The notes below the pieces were generated by a model. That model saw nothing but the letters and a program-made list of their open reading frames with translations, ran no database searches and had not been told where the DNA came from. DNA of 47,149 bases. Origin: Thermus sp. LT1-2-5. Lineage in GTDB: Bacteria; Deinococcota; Deinococci; Deinococcales; Thermaceae. Location of the stretch: contig NZ_BSRG01000015.1 of NCBI RefSeq assembly GCF_040363165.1, forward strand, positions 1 through 47,149, written 5' to 3'. Shown in pieces: positions 16,641 through 24,852 of this stretch (position 1 is its first letter; every line of letters starts with the position of its first letter). Position numbers and translations under genes: made by a program.

Positions 16641-17429
16641 ATGCCCTTTTGGCTACGCGTGATCCTCTTTCTGGCCCTCCTCTTGGGGGGCTACTTTCTC
16701 TTCTTCGCCCTTTTAGGGTTTGCCCTGGAGCGGTACTTCCTCCTCACGGGCTTCGGTCCGGAGCGGGCGGCCTCCGCCAGCCAGGCCATGGCCTTGGGGG
16801 CGGAGATCACCTTGAAGCTCACCCTGATCTCGGGGCTGGCGGGCCTTTTCATCGGCGTTTTCGCCGGGATGTTCCGGCTTTCCTCCCGGGCTTGGGTGCG
16901 GCTTCCCGCCACCTTTTACATCTGGGTGACCCGGGGCACACCCCTCTTGGTGCAGATCCTCTTCGCCTACAACGCCTTGCCCCTCTTGCTCCAGCCCCTA
17001 TGGCCCGAGGCGCAACAGGCCCTCACCCCTTACTGGGCCGCCTTCATCGCCCTCGCCTTCAACGTGGGGGCCTACAACGCCGAGGTGGTGCGGGCGGGGA
17101 TCCAGGCCATCCCCAAGGGTCAGTGGGAGGCGGCCTGGTCCTTAGGGCTTTCCCCGGCGGACACCATGCGCTTCGTGGTCTTGCCCCAGGCCCTTCGCAT
17201 CGTGGTGCCCCCCTTGGTGAACAACGTGGTGGCCCTCCTCAAGGACTCCTCCTTGGCCAGCGCCATCGCCCTCACCGAGCTCGCCCTTTCCGGACAACGG
17301 ATCATCTCCGCCACCTTCCGCCCGGTGGAGGTGTACTTGGCGGTGGCCGCCATCTACCTCCTCCTCACCACGGTGCTCACCGCCTTCACTAACCGCTTGG
17401 AACTGCGCCTTAAGGTGCCTGGGCGCTAG
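16641..17429 (+). CDS. Polar amino-acid ABC transporter permease (HisM/GlnP type)
   Basis: 262 residues with about five membrane segments. The ATPase-docking EAA loop is EAAWSLGLSPADTMRFVVLPQALR starting near residue 160, and YIWVTRGTPLLVQILFAY is the usual TM1-2 region of the HisMQ family. A single permease implies a homodimer. No ribosome binding site is visible upstream of ATG 16641, so translation probably depends on the upstream hairpin region or is weak. Partner binding protein is upstream; the partner ATPase is most likely the gene at 20468. Confidence 0.9.
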   Translation: MPFWLRVILFLALLLGGYFLFFALLGFALERYFLLTGFGPERAASASQAMALGAEITLKLTLISGLAGLFIGVFAGMFRLSSRAWVRLPATFYIWVTRGTPLLVQILFAYNALPLLLQPLWPEAQQALTPYWAAFIALAFNVGAYNAEVVRAGIQAIPKGQWEAAWSLGLSPADTMRFVVLPQALRIVVPPLVNNVVALLKDSSLASAIALTELALSGQRIISATFRPVEVYLAVAAIYLLLTTVLTAFTNRLELRLKVPGR

Positions 17430-17432
17430 GGG

Positions 17433-17462
17433 TTGCCCCCAGTTGGGGGCCCCCGGTATACT
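17433..17462 (+). promoter_or_regulatory. Promoter of the TAXI-TRAP operon with stem-loop in the spacer
   Basis: TTGCCC (17433-17438), 18-base spacer, TATACT (17457-17462). Within it GCCCCC (17435-17440), AGTT, GGGGGC (17445-17450) forms a perfect inverted repeat, usable as a repressor site or as the 3' end of the permease transcript. Confidence 0.55.
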
Positions 17463-17486
17463 GCCTTCGGCTAAGGAGGTGTAAAG

Positions 17487-18437
17487 ATGCGGCTAAAACG
17501 GTATCTGCTTGCGGGGTTTGCCCTCTTGGGGCTAGGTTTTGCCCAGGAGTTCCTCACCATCGGTTCCGGTTCCACCACCGGCGTCTACTTCCCCGTGGCT
17601 ACAGGCATGGCTAAGCTGGTGAACGATGCGGGCGTGGGGATCCGGGCCAACGCCCGCTCCACCGGGGGGAGCGTGGCCAACATCAACGCCATCGTCGCCG
17701 GGGAGTTTGAGATGGCCTTGGCCCAAAACGACATCGCCTATTACGCCGATCAGGGTTGCTGCATCCCGGCCTTTGAGGGGAAGCCGGTGAAGGGCATCCG
17801 GGCCCTGGCCGCCTTGTACCCCGAGGTGATCCACATCGTGGCCCGGGCTGACGCCGGGATCCGCACCGTGGCCGACCTCAAGGGCAAGCGGGTGGTGGTG
17901 GGGGACGTGGGCTCCGGCACGGAGCAAAACGCCCGGCAGATCCTCGAGGCCTACGGCCTGCGCTTTGAGGACCTGGGCCAGGCCATCCGGGTGAGCGCCA
18001 ACCAGGGCATCCAGCTCATGCAGGACAAGCGGGCGGACGCCCTGTTCTACACCGTGGGCCTGGGGGCCAGCGCCATCCAGCAACTCGCCCTCACCACCCC
18101 CATCACCCTGGTGGCGGTGGACTTGGGCAAGGTGCAGACCATCGCCAAGAAGTACCCCTTCTACGTGGGCTTTAACATCCCCGGGGGCACCTACAAGGGC
18201 GTGGACGTCACCACCCCCACGGTGGCGGTCCAGGCCATGCTCATCGCTTCGGAGAAGCTCTCCGCCGACACCGTGTACAAGTTCATGAAGGCGGTCTTCG
18301 GCAACCAGGAGGCCTTCAAGAAGATCCATCCCAACCTGGAGCGCTTCTTCAGCCTGCAGAAGGCGGTGAAGGGTCTCCCCATCCCCTTGCACCCCGGAGC
18401 GGAGCGCTTCTACAAGGAGCTGGGGGTCTTGAAGTAG
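17487..18437 (+). CDS. TAXI-family TRAP transporter solute-binding protein
   Basis: 316 residues with a signal peptide ending LGFAQ (about residue 20), then the TAXI signature GSGSTTGVYFPVATGMAKLV and the region LKGKRVVVGDVGSGTEQNAR. A close T. thermophilus homologue was crystallised as a glutamate/glutamine-binding protein, so these are the likely ligands. Strong ribosome binding site AAGGAGGT (17473-17480) six bases before ATG. It delivers substrate to the fused membrane component encoded next, in a sodium-coupled secondary transporter. Confidence 0.92.
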   Translation: MRLKRYLLAGFALLGLGFAQEFLTIGSGSTTGVYFPVATGMAKLVNDAGVGIRANARSTGGSVANINAIVAGEFEMALAQNDIAYYADQGCCIPAFEGKPVKGIRALAALYPEVIHIVARADAGIRTVADLKGKRVVVGDVGSGTEQNARQILEAYGLRFEDLGQAIRVSANQGIQLMQDKRADALFYTVGLGASAIQQLALTTPITLVAVDLGKVQTIAKKYPFYVGFNIPGGTYKGVDVTTPTVAVQAMLIASEKLSADTVYKFMKAVFGNQEAFKKIHPNLERFFSLQKAVKGLPIPLHPGAERFYKELGVLK

Positions 18438-18454
18438 GCGGGTAGGGTTGGCCA

Positions 18455-18478
18455 GGGGCCCCGCCCGGGGCCCCTTTT
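18455..18478 (+). terminator. Intercistronic terminator-like hairpin after TAXI protein
   Basis: GGGGCCCC (18455-18462), loop GCCC, GGGGCCCC (18467-18474), then TTTT (18475-18478). The strongest terminator-like element between two co-operating genes here; it should reduce transcription into the TRAP permease. Confidence 0.7.
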
Positions 18479-18500
18479 GCCTGGTGGGCAAGGAGGAAGG

Positions 18501-20467
18501 ATGACGGACGCCAATCTTTTGGTGGAGGAGAGCGAGCTTGGGGGAAGGCGCCCTAAAGGGTCGGGGCGGTTCCTTCTCTTGGGTTTGGGGGTGGCCTGGA
18601 GCCTCTTCCAGCTTTGGGCCACGGAGGTGGGCACCCTGGACCCCTTAAGGCTCAGGGCGGTCCACCTGGCCTTTGCCCTGGCCCTGGCCTTCTTGGCCTA
18701 TCCGGGAAGGCGGGGGCCTAAGGACCGCATTCCCCTGCTGGACGTGGTCTTGGCCCTTTTGGGGGTGGCGGGGGCTTTGTACGTGGTGGTGGACTACTAC
18801 GGCATCACCCAGCTTCGGGGGGGCATCCCCAGCGAGCGGGACGTGGTCTTGGGCACCCTTACCCTCCTCGTGCTCTTCCTCGCCGCCTGGCGGGTGGTGG
18901 GGCCCGCCTTGCCCATCATCGCCTCGGTCTTCGTGCTCTACGCCCTCACGGGGCCTAAGGGGCTTCTTCCCTTTAGCCTGCCCTCCTGGCTCCAGCTTCA
19001 CGCTGGGAGCCAGTGGAGCCAGCTGGTGGGCCAGCTCTACACCACCGCCGAGGGGATCTGGGGGGTGCCCCTAGGGGTTTCCGCCACCTTCGTCTTCCTC
19101 TTCGTTCTCTTTGGGGCCCTTTTGGAGAAGGCGGGAGCGGGGCACTTCTTCATCCAGGTGGCCTACGGCCTATTGGGCCACTTCCGCGGGGGGCCGGCCA
19201 AGGCGGCGGTGGTGGCGAGCGCCCTCACGGGGGTGGTTTCGGGGAGCTCCGTGTCCAACGTGGTCACCACCGGTACCTTCACCATTCCCCTGATGAAGCG
19301 GGTGGGCTACCCCCCGGAAAAGGCGGGGGCGGTGGAGGTGGCGAGCTCCTCCAACGGGCAGCTCATGCCCCCCGTCATGGGGGCGGCGGCCTTCATCATG
19401 GCGGAGTTCCTGAGCATCCCCTATAGCCAGCTCATCCTCATCGCCCTCGTCCCCGCCCTTTTGGCCTACGCTACCCTCTTTATCACCGTCCACATCGAGG
19501 CCCTCCGCCTTGGGCTCAAAGGGGTGCCCCGGGCGGAGCTTCCGCCCCTGGCCCCGGTGCTCCGCTCGGGGTTCCACTACCTGCTGCCCCTCCTTTACCT
19601 CATCTACGCCCTGGTGGGGCTCAGGCTCACCCCGGAGCGGGCGGCGTTGAACACCGTTTTTCTCATGCTCCTCCTCATCCTCCTGCAGGAGGCGTGGCGG
19701 GGGTGGAGGAGCGGGGCGGGCCTGGGCTTTGGCCTCGTGCGGGGGGCAAGGCTTGTGGTGGAGGGCCTCGAGGCGGGCGCTAGGGGCATGGTGGGCATCG
19801 CCTTGGCCACGGCCACCGCCGGGATCATCGTGGGCATCGTCACCATGACCGGCATCGGCTTCGGCCTCACGGACATCGTGGAGCGGCTCTCCGGGGGGAA
19901 CCTCATCCTGGTCCTCCTCCTGGCCCAGCTCACGAGCCTCCTTTTGGGCATGGGCCTTCCCACCACCGCCAACTACATTGTCATGGCCTCCTTGGTGGTG
20001 CCCGTGGTTTTGGCCCTTTCGGAAAAGGCGGGGTACAGCGTGCCCCCCGTGGCCGCCCACATGTTCGTCTTTTACTTCGGCATCATGGCCGACTCCACCC
20101 CCCCCGTGGCCCTGGCCGCCTACGCCGCCAGCGCCATCGCCAAGTCCGACTTCTGGAAGACGGCGGTCCAGGGCTTCGTGTACGAGCTACGCACCGCCCT
20201 TCTCGCCTACATGTTCTTCTTCAACCCCAAGCTCCTCCTCCTGGGGGTAGAAGGCCCCCTGGAGGCGGCGTGGATCTTCCTCTCCGCCCTCTTGGGCATG
20301 ACCGCTTTTAGCGCCAGCCTTGTGGGGTTTCTGCATAAGAGGACCAACCTCTTGGAACGGGTGTTGCTCCTGGCGGCGGCCTTGACCCTGGTGGTGCCGG
20401 GGCTCGTCACGGACGCCTTAGGCCTCGGCCTTCTCGGCCTCACCTATCTCCTCCAGCGGGTGCGAAA

Positions 20468-20471
<4 letters not shown>
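18501..20471 (+). CDS. TRAP transporter, fused small and large membrane subunits
   Basis: 656 residues, hydrophobic throughout: an N-terminal four-helix DctQ-like part fused to a DctM-like part of about twelve helices, as usual for TAXI systems. Motifs include [20 protein letters not shown] and [17 protein letters not shown] in the first half of the DctM domain and [12 protein letters not shown], which together shape the substrate and sodium sites. ATG 18501 is preceded by AGGAGG. The last bases ATGA overlap the start of the ABC ATPase gene, linking a secondary transporter and an ABC ATPase in one transcript. Confidence 0.93.
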
Positions 20472-21211
<740 letters not shown>

Positions 21212-21215
21212 GCCC

Positions 21216-21629
21216 GTGGAGGCGTTCTTCCAGGCGCTAAGGGCTTTGGCCGACCCCAAGGCGCCTTACCCAGAGCGGCGAAGAGGGCTTCGCCTGTACG
21301 CCCTTTCCCTTTTGGGCCTTCAGGGGCTTTTCCTTCTCCTTCTCGCTCCCCTGGTGCCCAAGGCGGGGCACCCCTTCCTTTGGCTTTTGGCTTTCCTGGG
21401 CGGGGGGTGGCTCCTTTGGCTCGGGATGCGAGCCCTAAAGGAGGAGGCCCCCATAGCCCCCTTGGTGGCGGCTGGGCTAGGGGCCTCCCTCACCTTCTTC
21501 CTGGGGGTGATGGGGCTACTTCTTCGGCCCTTGGGTTTTGCCCTCCTTGCCTTAGGCGTGTTGGGGTTTGCCTTTTTCCTCAGGTGGGCCGAGGCGGCCT
21601 TGGGACGAGGAGGTGAGGGAGGTCTTTGA
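21216..21629 (+). CDS. Small hypothetical membrane protein
   Basis: 137 residues from GTG 21216, four bases after glnQ. Four hydrophobic segments are visible (about 29-48, 53-70, 80-97, 103-122); both ends are charged. No family recognised. Position suggests co-transcription with the transporter operon. Its last 50 bases overlap the convergent patatin gene. Codon use is typical of the genome, so it is probably real. Confidence 0.6.
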   Translation: MEAFFQALRALADPKAPYPERRRGLRLYALSLLGLQGLFLLLLAPLVPKAGHPFLWLLAFLGGGWLLWLGMRALKEEAPIAPLVAAGLGASLTFFLGVMGLLLRPLGFALLALGVLGFAFFLRWAEAALGRGGEGGL

Positions 21630-22431
21630 GGCGGAGGCGGGAAAGGGCCTGGATTTCCTTTAGCTTTTCCTGGGCCCGCTTCTGCCCGAGGGTGTAGACC
21701 AGGGGAAGCTTTTCGTGGTCAAAGGTGTCTATGGGGAAGGGGGGGTCTAGGGTGAGGACCAGGTCCGCCGCTTGCAGGGCCAGCTCCTTAAGCCGCCTGC
21801 GGCTTGCTTCGCCTGCCAGGAGGGCGGCCTCGAGGGCGGTCTTGGGCGCCTCTTTGGGCGGGGGGTTGGACACGTCCACCGCCACCACCTTGGGGAAGAG
21901 GGCCTTGGCGGCCCGCACGGGCACCTTCTCCGCCACGTCCCCGTCCACCAAAAGCCTCCCTTCCCAGGCCACCGGGGGGAAGAGCCCAGGGATGGCGGCG
22001 CTGGCCAACACCGCCTTCCACACCGGGCCACGCCGTAAGACCACCGCCTCCCCCGTGAGGAGGTCCGCCGCCTGGATGGCCAGGGGGATGGGGCTGTCCT
22101 CGAGCCTGGCCTCCCCGAAGAGGCGCTTTAGCCCCTCCGCCACCTTGGCGGTGTCCGTCAGGGCTGGCCGCCTTAAGGCGGAGAAAAGGCGGGCTAAGAG
22201 GCGGAGGTTCCCTGCCCGTTGCAATTGGGCGATTCCCTCGTCAAAGACCGCCTGGTGCACCTTCCAAGGGTCCTTGTGGCCAAAGGCCCAGGCGCAGGCG
22301 GCCAAGGCCCCGGCGGAGCTTCCCGCCAGGCCCCGGATGGGGATGCCCGCCTCTTCCAAAACCCAGAGCACCCCCAGATGGGCGTACCCCCGCACGCCCC
22401 CACCGCCCAAGGCCAAGGCCACGCCCTTCAT
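21580..22431 (-). CDS. Patatin-like phospholipase family protein (RssA/YlbK type)
   Basis: 283 residues. The oxyanion motif GGGGVRGYAHLG (about 9-20), the GxSxG nucleophile elbow GSSAG (S39) and the dyad aspartate D163 in LLVDGDVAEKVP are all intact, so it is a probable serine acyl hydrolase acting on lipids. No signal peptide, so cytoplasmic. Its ATG overlaps the stop of the upstream HTH gene (ATGA), giving tight coupling. That pairing is unusual: the HTH family normally accompanies a PIN-domain toxin. Physiological substrate unknown. Confidence 0.88.
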   Translation of the reverse strand: MKGVALALGGGGVRGYAHLGVLWVLEEAGIPIRGLAGSSAGALAACAWAFGHKDPWKVHQAVFDEGIAQLQRAGNLRLLARLFSALRRPALTDTAKVAEGLKRLFGEARLEDSPIPLAIQAADLLTGEAVVLRRGPVWKAVLASAAIPGLFPPVAWEGRLLVDGDVAEKVPVRAAKALFPKVVAVDVSNPPPKEAPKTALEAALLAGEASRRRLKELALQAADLVLTLDPPFPIDTFDHEKLPLVYTLGQKRAQEKLKEIQALSRLRLKDLPHLLVPRPPRPT

Positions 22432-22847
22432 TCCGTATCCCCAAAGCCCAGTTCTTGGCCCTCGCGAATAAGTTTGTCTAGGAGAGCCTGCCCCTTCTTT
22501 TTGGAGGCTTCCAGGTAGGCTAGGAGGTCTTTGGCCAAGACCCGCCGGTGGGCCCCCACCTTGCGGTAAGGGATTTTCCCTTCTTCCAGGAGGCGCACCA
22601 GGTAGGGCCGGGAAATCCCGAGAAGTTCCGCCGCCTGCCCGGTGGTAAGCTCTGCCTCCAAGGGAACAATCCTTACCGGCTCGCCCCGGAGAAGCGCCGC
22701 CAAGAGGTCTTGTAGGAGCTGGGTTAGCTCGGGGGTGAGCACCAAGGTGGCTTCCTCCAGGCGCAGGGTTTTGCCAGGTGCTAACCGCTCCCGGAACTGG
22801 CGGAGCCCCTCGGGGGAAATGCCGGGCGCAAAGAGGACACCGCTCAT
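22428..22847 (-). CDS. Excisionase-family HTH DNA-binding protein (antitoxin-like)
   Basis: 139 residues. The first 60 form a leucine-rich helical region; residues about 68-103 are a MerR/Xis-type helix-turn-helix (TTGQAAELLGISRPYLVRLL, then GKIPYRKVGAHRRV). Proteins of this layout are commonly antitoxins or autoregulators of PIN-domain VapC-like toxins. No PIN gene is present; the coupled partner is a patatin. A direct-repeat element sits in its promoter. It could autoregulate the pair, or be an orphan antitoxin that kept a new neighbour. Confidence 0.75.
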   Translation of the reverse strand: MSGVLFAPGISPEGLRQFRERLAPGKTLRLEEATLVLTPELTQLLQDLLAALLRGEPVRIVPLEAELTTGQAAELLGISRPYLVRLLEEGKIPYRKVGAHRRVLAKDLLAYLEASKKKGQALLDKLIREGQELGFGDTE

Positions 22848-22856
22848 GGCATCCCC

Positions 22857-22885
22857 AGGGTAGCCTATAAACGAAATAAACGCAA
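22857..22885 (-). promoter_or_regulatory. Promoter with CGTTTAT direct repeats (putative operator)
   Basis: On the minus strand TTGCGT (22885-22880), 17-base spacer, TACCCT (22862-22857), nine bases before ATG 22847. Two exact CGTTTAT copies (minus strand, 22882-22876 and 22873-22867) repeat with a nine-base period inside the -35/spacer. The AT-rich repeats stand out in this GC-rich DNA and are a plausible autoregulatory site for the HTH protein. Confidence 0.55.
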
Positions 22886-22892
22886 CAGGGCC

Positions 22893-23024
22893 TTAGGGCC
22901 GAGTGGCGTACGGGCTTTCCCGGAGGAGCCTAGCGAAGTGGGTGAGCCTGGCCTTCCTTAGGCTCTCCCCAAGTTCAGGGCGCAGGCGTCCAGGAATAGG
23001 ACCCAGGGGTAGGCTTAGGGGCAT
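22893..23024 (-). CDS. Possible small protein, 43 residues
   Basis: ATG at 23024 preceded by GAGGGGAG, stop TAA at 22895-22893. Peptide starts [14 protein letters not shown] and has an arginine/leucine-rich helix-like second half. It lies just upstream of the HTH gene on the same strand. Third-position G/C is lower than in neighbours, so it may be chance or a remnant. No family recognised. Confidence 0.25.
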   Translation of the reverse strand: MPLSLPLGPIPGRLRPELGESLRKARLTHFARLLRESPYATRP

Positions 23025-23045
23025 GGCTCCCCTCTAAGGCCCGGG

Positions 23046-23051
23046 TACAAT
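23046..23051 (+). promoter_or_regulatory. -10 box of a probable leaderless trpC promoter
   Basis: TACAAT ends six bases before ATG 23058; no ribosome binding site is present. Confidence 0.65.
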
Positions 23052-23057
23052 GTCCCC

Positions 23058-23822
23058 ATGCGGCCGGACCTTTCCCGGGTGCCAGGGGTCTTGGGGGAGA
23101 TCGCACGGCGGCGGGCGGGGGCGGTGGCGCCCTACCCCCTTCCCGAGGCCCCGCCGGTGCCCTCTTTCCGGGAAGCGTTGCGTTCTCCGGGGCTCGCCCT
23201 CATCGCCGAGGTGAAGCGGCAAAGCCCTTCCGAAGGGCTCATTCGTCAGGTGGACCCGGCGGCGGCGGCGGAGGCGTACGCCCGGGGAGGGGCCCGGGCC
23301 CTTAGCGTCCTCACCGAGCCCCACTACTTCGGGGGAGGCTTGGAGGACCTCAGGAGGGTGCGGGAGAAGGTGGCCCTCCCCCTGTTGCGCAAGGACTTCG
23401 TGGTGGACCCCTTCATGCTGGAGGAGGCCCGGGCCTTTGGGGCGAGCGCTGCCCTCCTCATCGTGGCGGTGCTGGGGGAGCTCACCGGGGCGTACCTGGA
23501 AAGGGCCCGGGCCCTCGGCTTGGACGCTTTGGTGGAGGTGCACACGGAAACGGAGCTGGAATTGGCCCTCGAGGCGGGGGCGGAGATCCTGGGCATCAAC
23601 AACCGCGACCTTGCCACCTTGCGGATCGACCTTACCACCGCCCCCCGCTTGGGCCGCTTGGCCCGGGAGCGGGGCTATTCCGGGGTGTTGGTGGCGGAGT
23701 CGGGCTACGGCCGCAAGGAGGAGTTGGAGCCCTTGAAGGGGCTTTTTGACGCCGTCCTCATCGGCACGAGCCTCATGCGCCAGCCGGACCTGGAGGGGGC
23801 GGTGCGGGAGCTTGTAGGATAG
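23058..23822 (+). CDS. trpC: Indole-3-glycerol phosphate synthase
   Basis: 254 residues, a single TIM barrel. It converts carboxyphenylaminodeoxyribulose 5-phosphate into indole-3-glycerol phosphate in tryptophan synthesis. Catalytic and phosphate-site residues are visible: E51 and K53 in [13 protein letters not shown]112 in [18 protein letters not shown] and VAESGYG near the end. Not fused to TrpF. No other trp gene is nearby; hisA follows four bases later, so two structurally related barrel enzymes from different pathways are neighbours. Confidence 0.96.
   Translation: MRPDLSRVPGVLGEIARRRAGAVAPYPLPEAPPVPSFREALRSPGLALIAEVKRQSPSEGLIRQVDPAAAAEAYARGGARALSVLTEPHYFGGGLEDLRRVREKVALPLLRKDFVVDPFMLEEARAFGASAALLIVAVLGELTGAYLERARALGLDALVEVHTETELELALEAGAEILGINNRDLATLRIDLTTAPRLGRLARERGYSGVLVAESGYGRKEELEPLKGLFDAVLIGTSLMRQPDLEGAVRELVG
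23815..23820 (+). promoter_or_regulatory. Possible internal leaderless promoter for hisA
   Basis: TAGGAT, overlapping the trpC stop, ends six bases before ATG 23827; no ribosome binding site. Weaker match than the others. Confidence 0.35.
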
Positions 23823-23826
23823 CCCC

Positions 23827-24531
23827 ATGCTGGTCATCCCCGCGGTGGACCTCAAGGGGGGCAAGGCGGTGCGGCTCTACGAGGGCCGCCCCGAGGCGGA
23901 AACCGCCTATGGCGACCCGGTCTTGGCCGCCTTGCGCTGGCAGGAGGAGGGGGCGAAGCTACTGCACCTGGTGGACCTGGACCGGGCCCTGGGTACCGGG
24001 GACAACCGCGAGGTCCTTTCCCGCATCGCAAAGGCCCTTTCCGTTCCCTTTCAGGTGGGAGGGGGGGTCCGTTCCCTGGAGAGCTTGCAGGAAGTCCTCT
24101 CCTTAGGGGCGAGCCGGGCGGTGGTGGGCACGGTGGCGGTAAAAGACCCCACCCTCTTGGAAGCGATGCTGGCCCAGGCGGGCCCGGAGCGGCTCGCCGT
24201 GGCCCTGGACGCTCGAGGGCTTAGCGTGGTGGTTTCCGGCTGGAAGGAGGCCACCCCCCTCCCCGCCCTAGACCTCTTGCGGACCTGGGAGGCCATGGGG
24301 GTCCGCTGGGTCATCTACACCGACGTGCGCCGGGATGGGACGCTACAGGGATTGGACCTGGAGGTGGTAGCCCGGGTGCGGGAGGCGTGGCCCCACACCC
24401 TCATCGCCGGTGGGGGGATTGCGGGGCCGGAAGACCTCCAGGCCCTAATGCGCCTGGGCGTGGAAGGGGCCCTGGTGGGGAAGGCCCTTTACGAAGGGCG
24501 CATCCGGCTAGGGGACTTCGCCGTATCCTAA
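23827..24531 (+). CDS. hisA: Phosphoribosylformimino-5-aminoimidazole carboxamide ribotide isomerase
   Basis: 234 residues, TIM barrel. It performs the Amadori-type ring-opening isomerisation of ProFAR to PRFAR in histidine synthesis. Catalytic acids D8 (IPAVDLKGG) and D128 (VALDARG) and the phosphate-binding loops FQVGGGVRS and IAGGGIAG are intact. It follows trpC by four bases. The short length relative to E. coli HisA (245) is usual for the family. Confidence 0.95.
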   Translation: MLVIPAVDLKGGKAVRLYEGRPEAETAYGDPVLAALRWQEEGAKLLHLVDLDRALGTGDNREVLSRIAKALSVPFQVGGGVRSLESLQEVLSLGASRAVVGTVAVKDPTLLEAMLAQAGPERLAVALDARGLSVVVSGWKEATPLPALDLLRTWEAMGVRWVIYTDVRRDGTLQGLDLEVVARVREAWPHTLIAGGGIAGPEDLQALMRLGVEGALVGKALYEGRIRLGDFAVS

Positions 24532-24537
24532 GGGGGT

Positions 24538-24852
24538 ATGAAGCTCGTCCACTGGACCTTCCTCCTGGTGAGCCTCGGGGTGGCGGGGGCGGGGCTTTAC
24601 CTTTACCTCACCTACCCCTCTTTGGCGGTGCCCACGCCTTGGGGCCCGTGGCCCCTCTACCTGGTCCTCCCCGCCGCCTACGCCTTGGGCTTCTTGGTAG
24701 GGGGGCTTTACGCCTTGGCCTTTTGGCTTTCCGGCATGGGGGGGCGGCGGGCCCTGCTCCGGGAGGTGCGGCGGCTGCAAGGGGAGGTGAACGCCCTAAA
24801 ACGGGAGCGGATCGAGGAAATCCCCCGCATCCCCGACCGGGAAGCGCCATGA
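24538..24852 (+). CDS. LapA-like (DUF1049) small membrane protein
   Basis: 104 residues: two membrane helices (about 5-25 and 42-66) and a cytoplasmic coiled coil (about 72-98, LREVRRLQGEVNALKRERIEE). This is the layout of the LapA/DUF1049 family, linked in E. coli to envelope and lipopolysaccharide assembly. AAGGGGG sits just one base before ATG 24538, unusually close. It overlaps recJ by four bases (ATGA). Confidence 0.7.
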   Translation: MKLVHWTFLLVSLGVAGAGLYLYLTYPSLAVPTPWGPWPLYLVLPAAYALGFLVGGLYALAFWLSGMGGRRALLREVRRLQGEVNALKRERIEEIPRIPDREAP

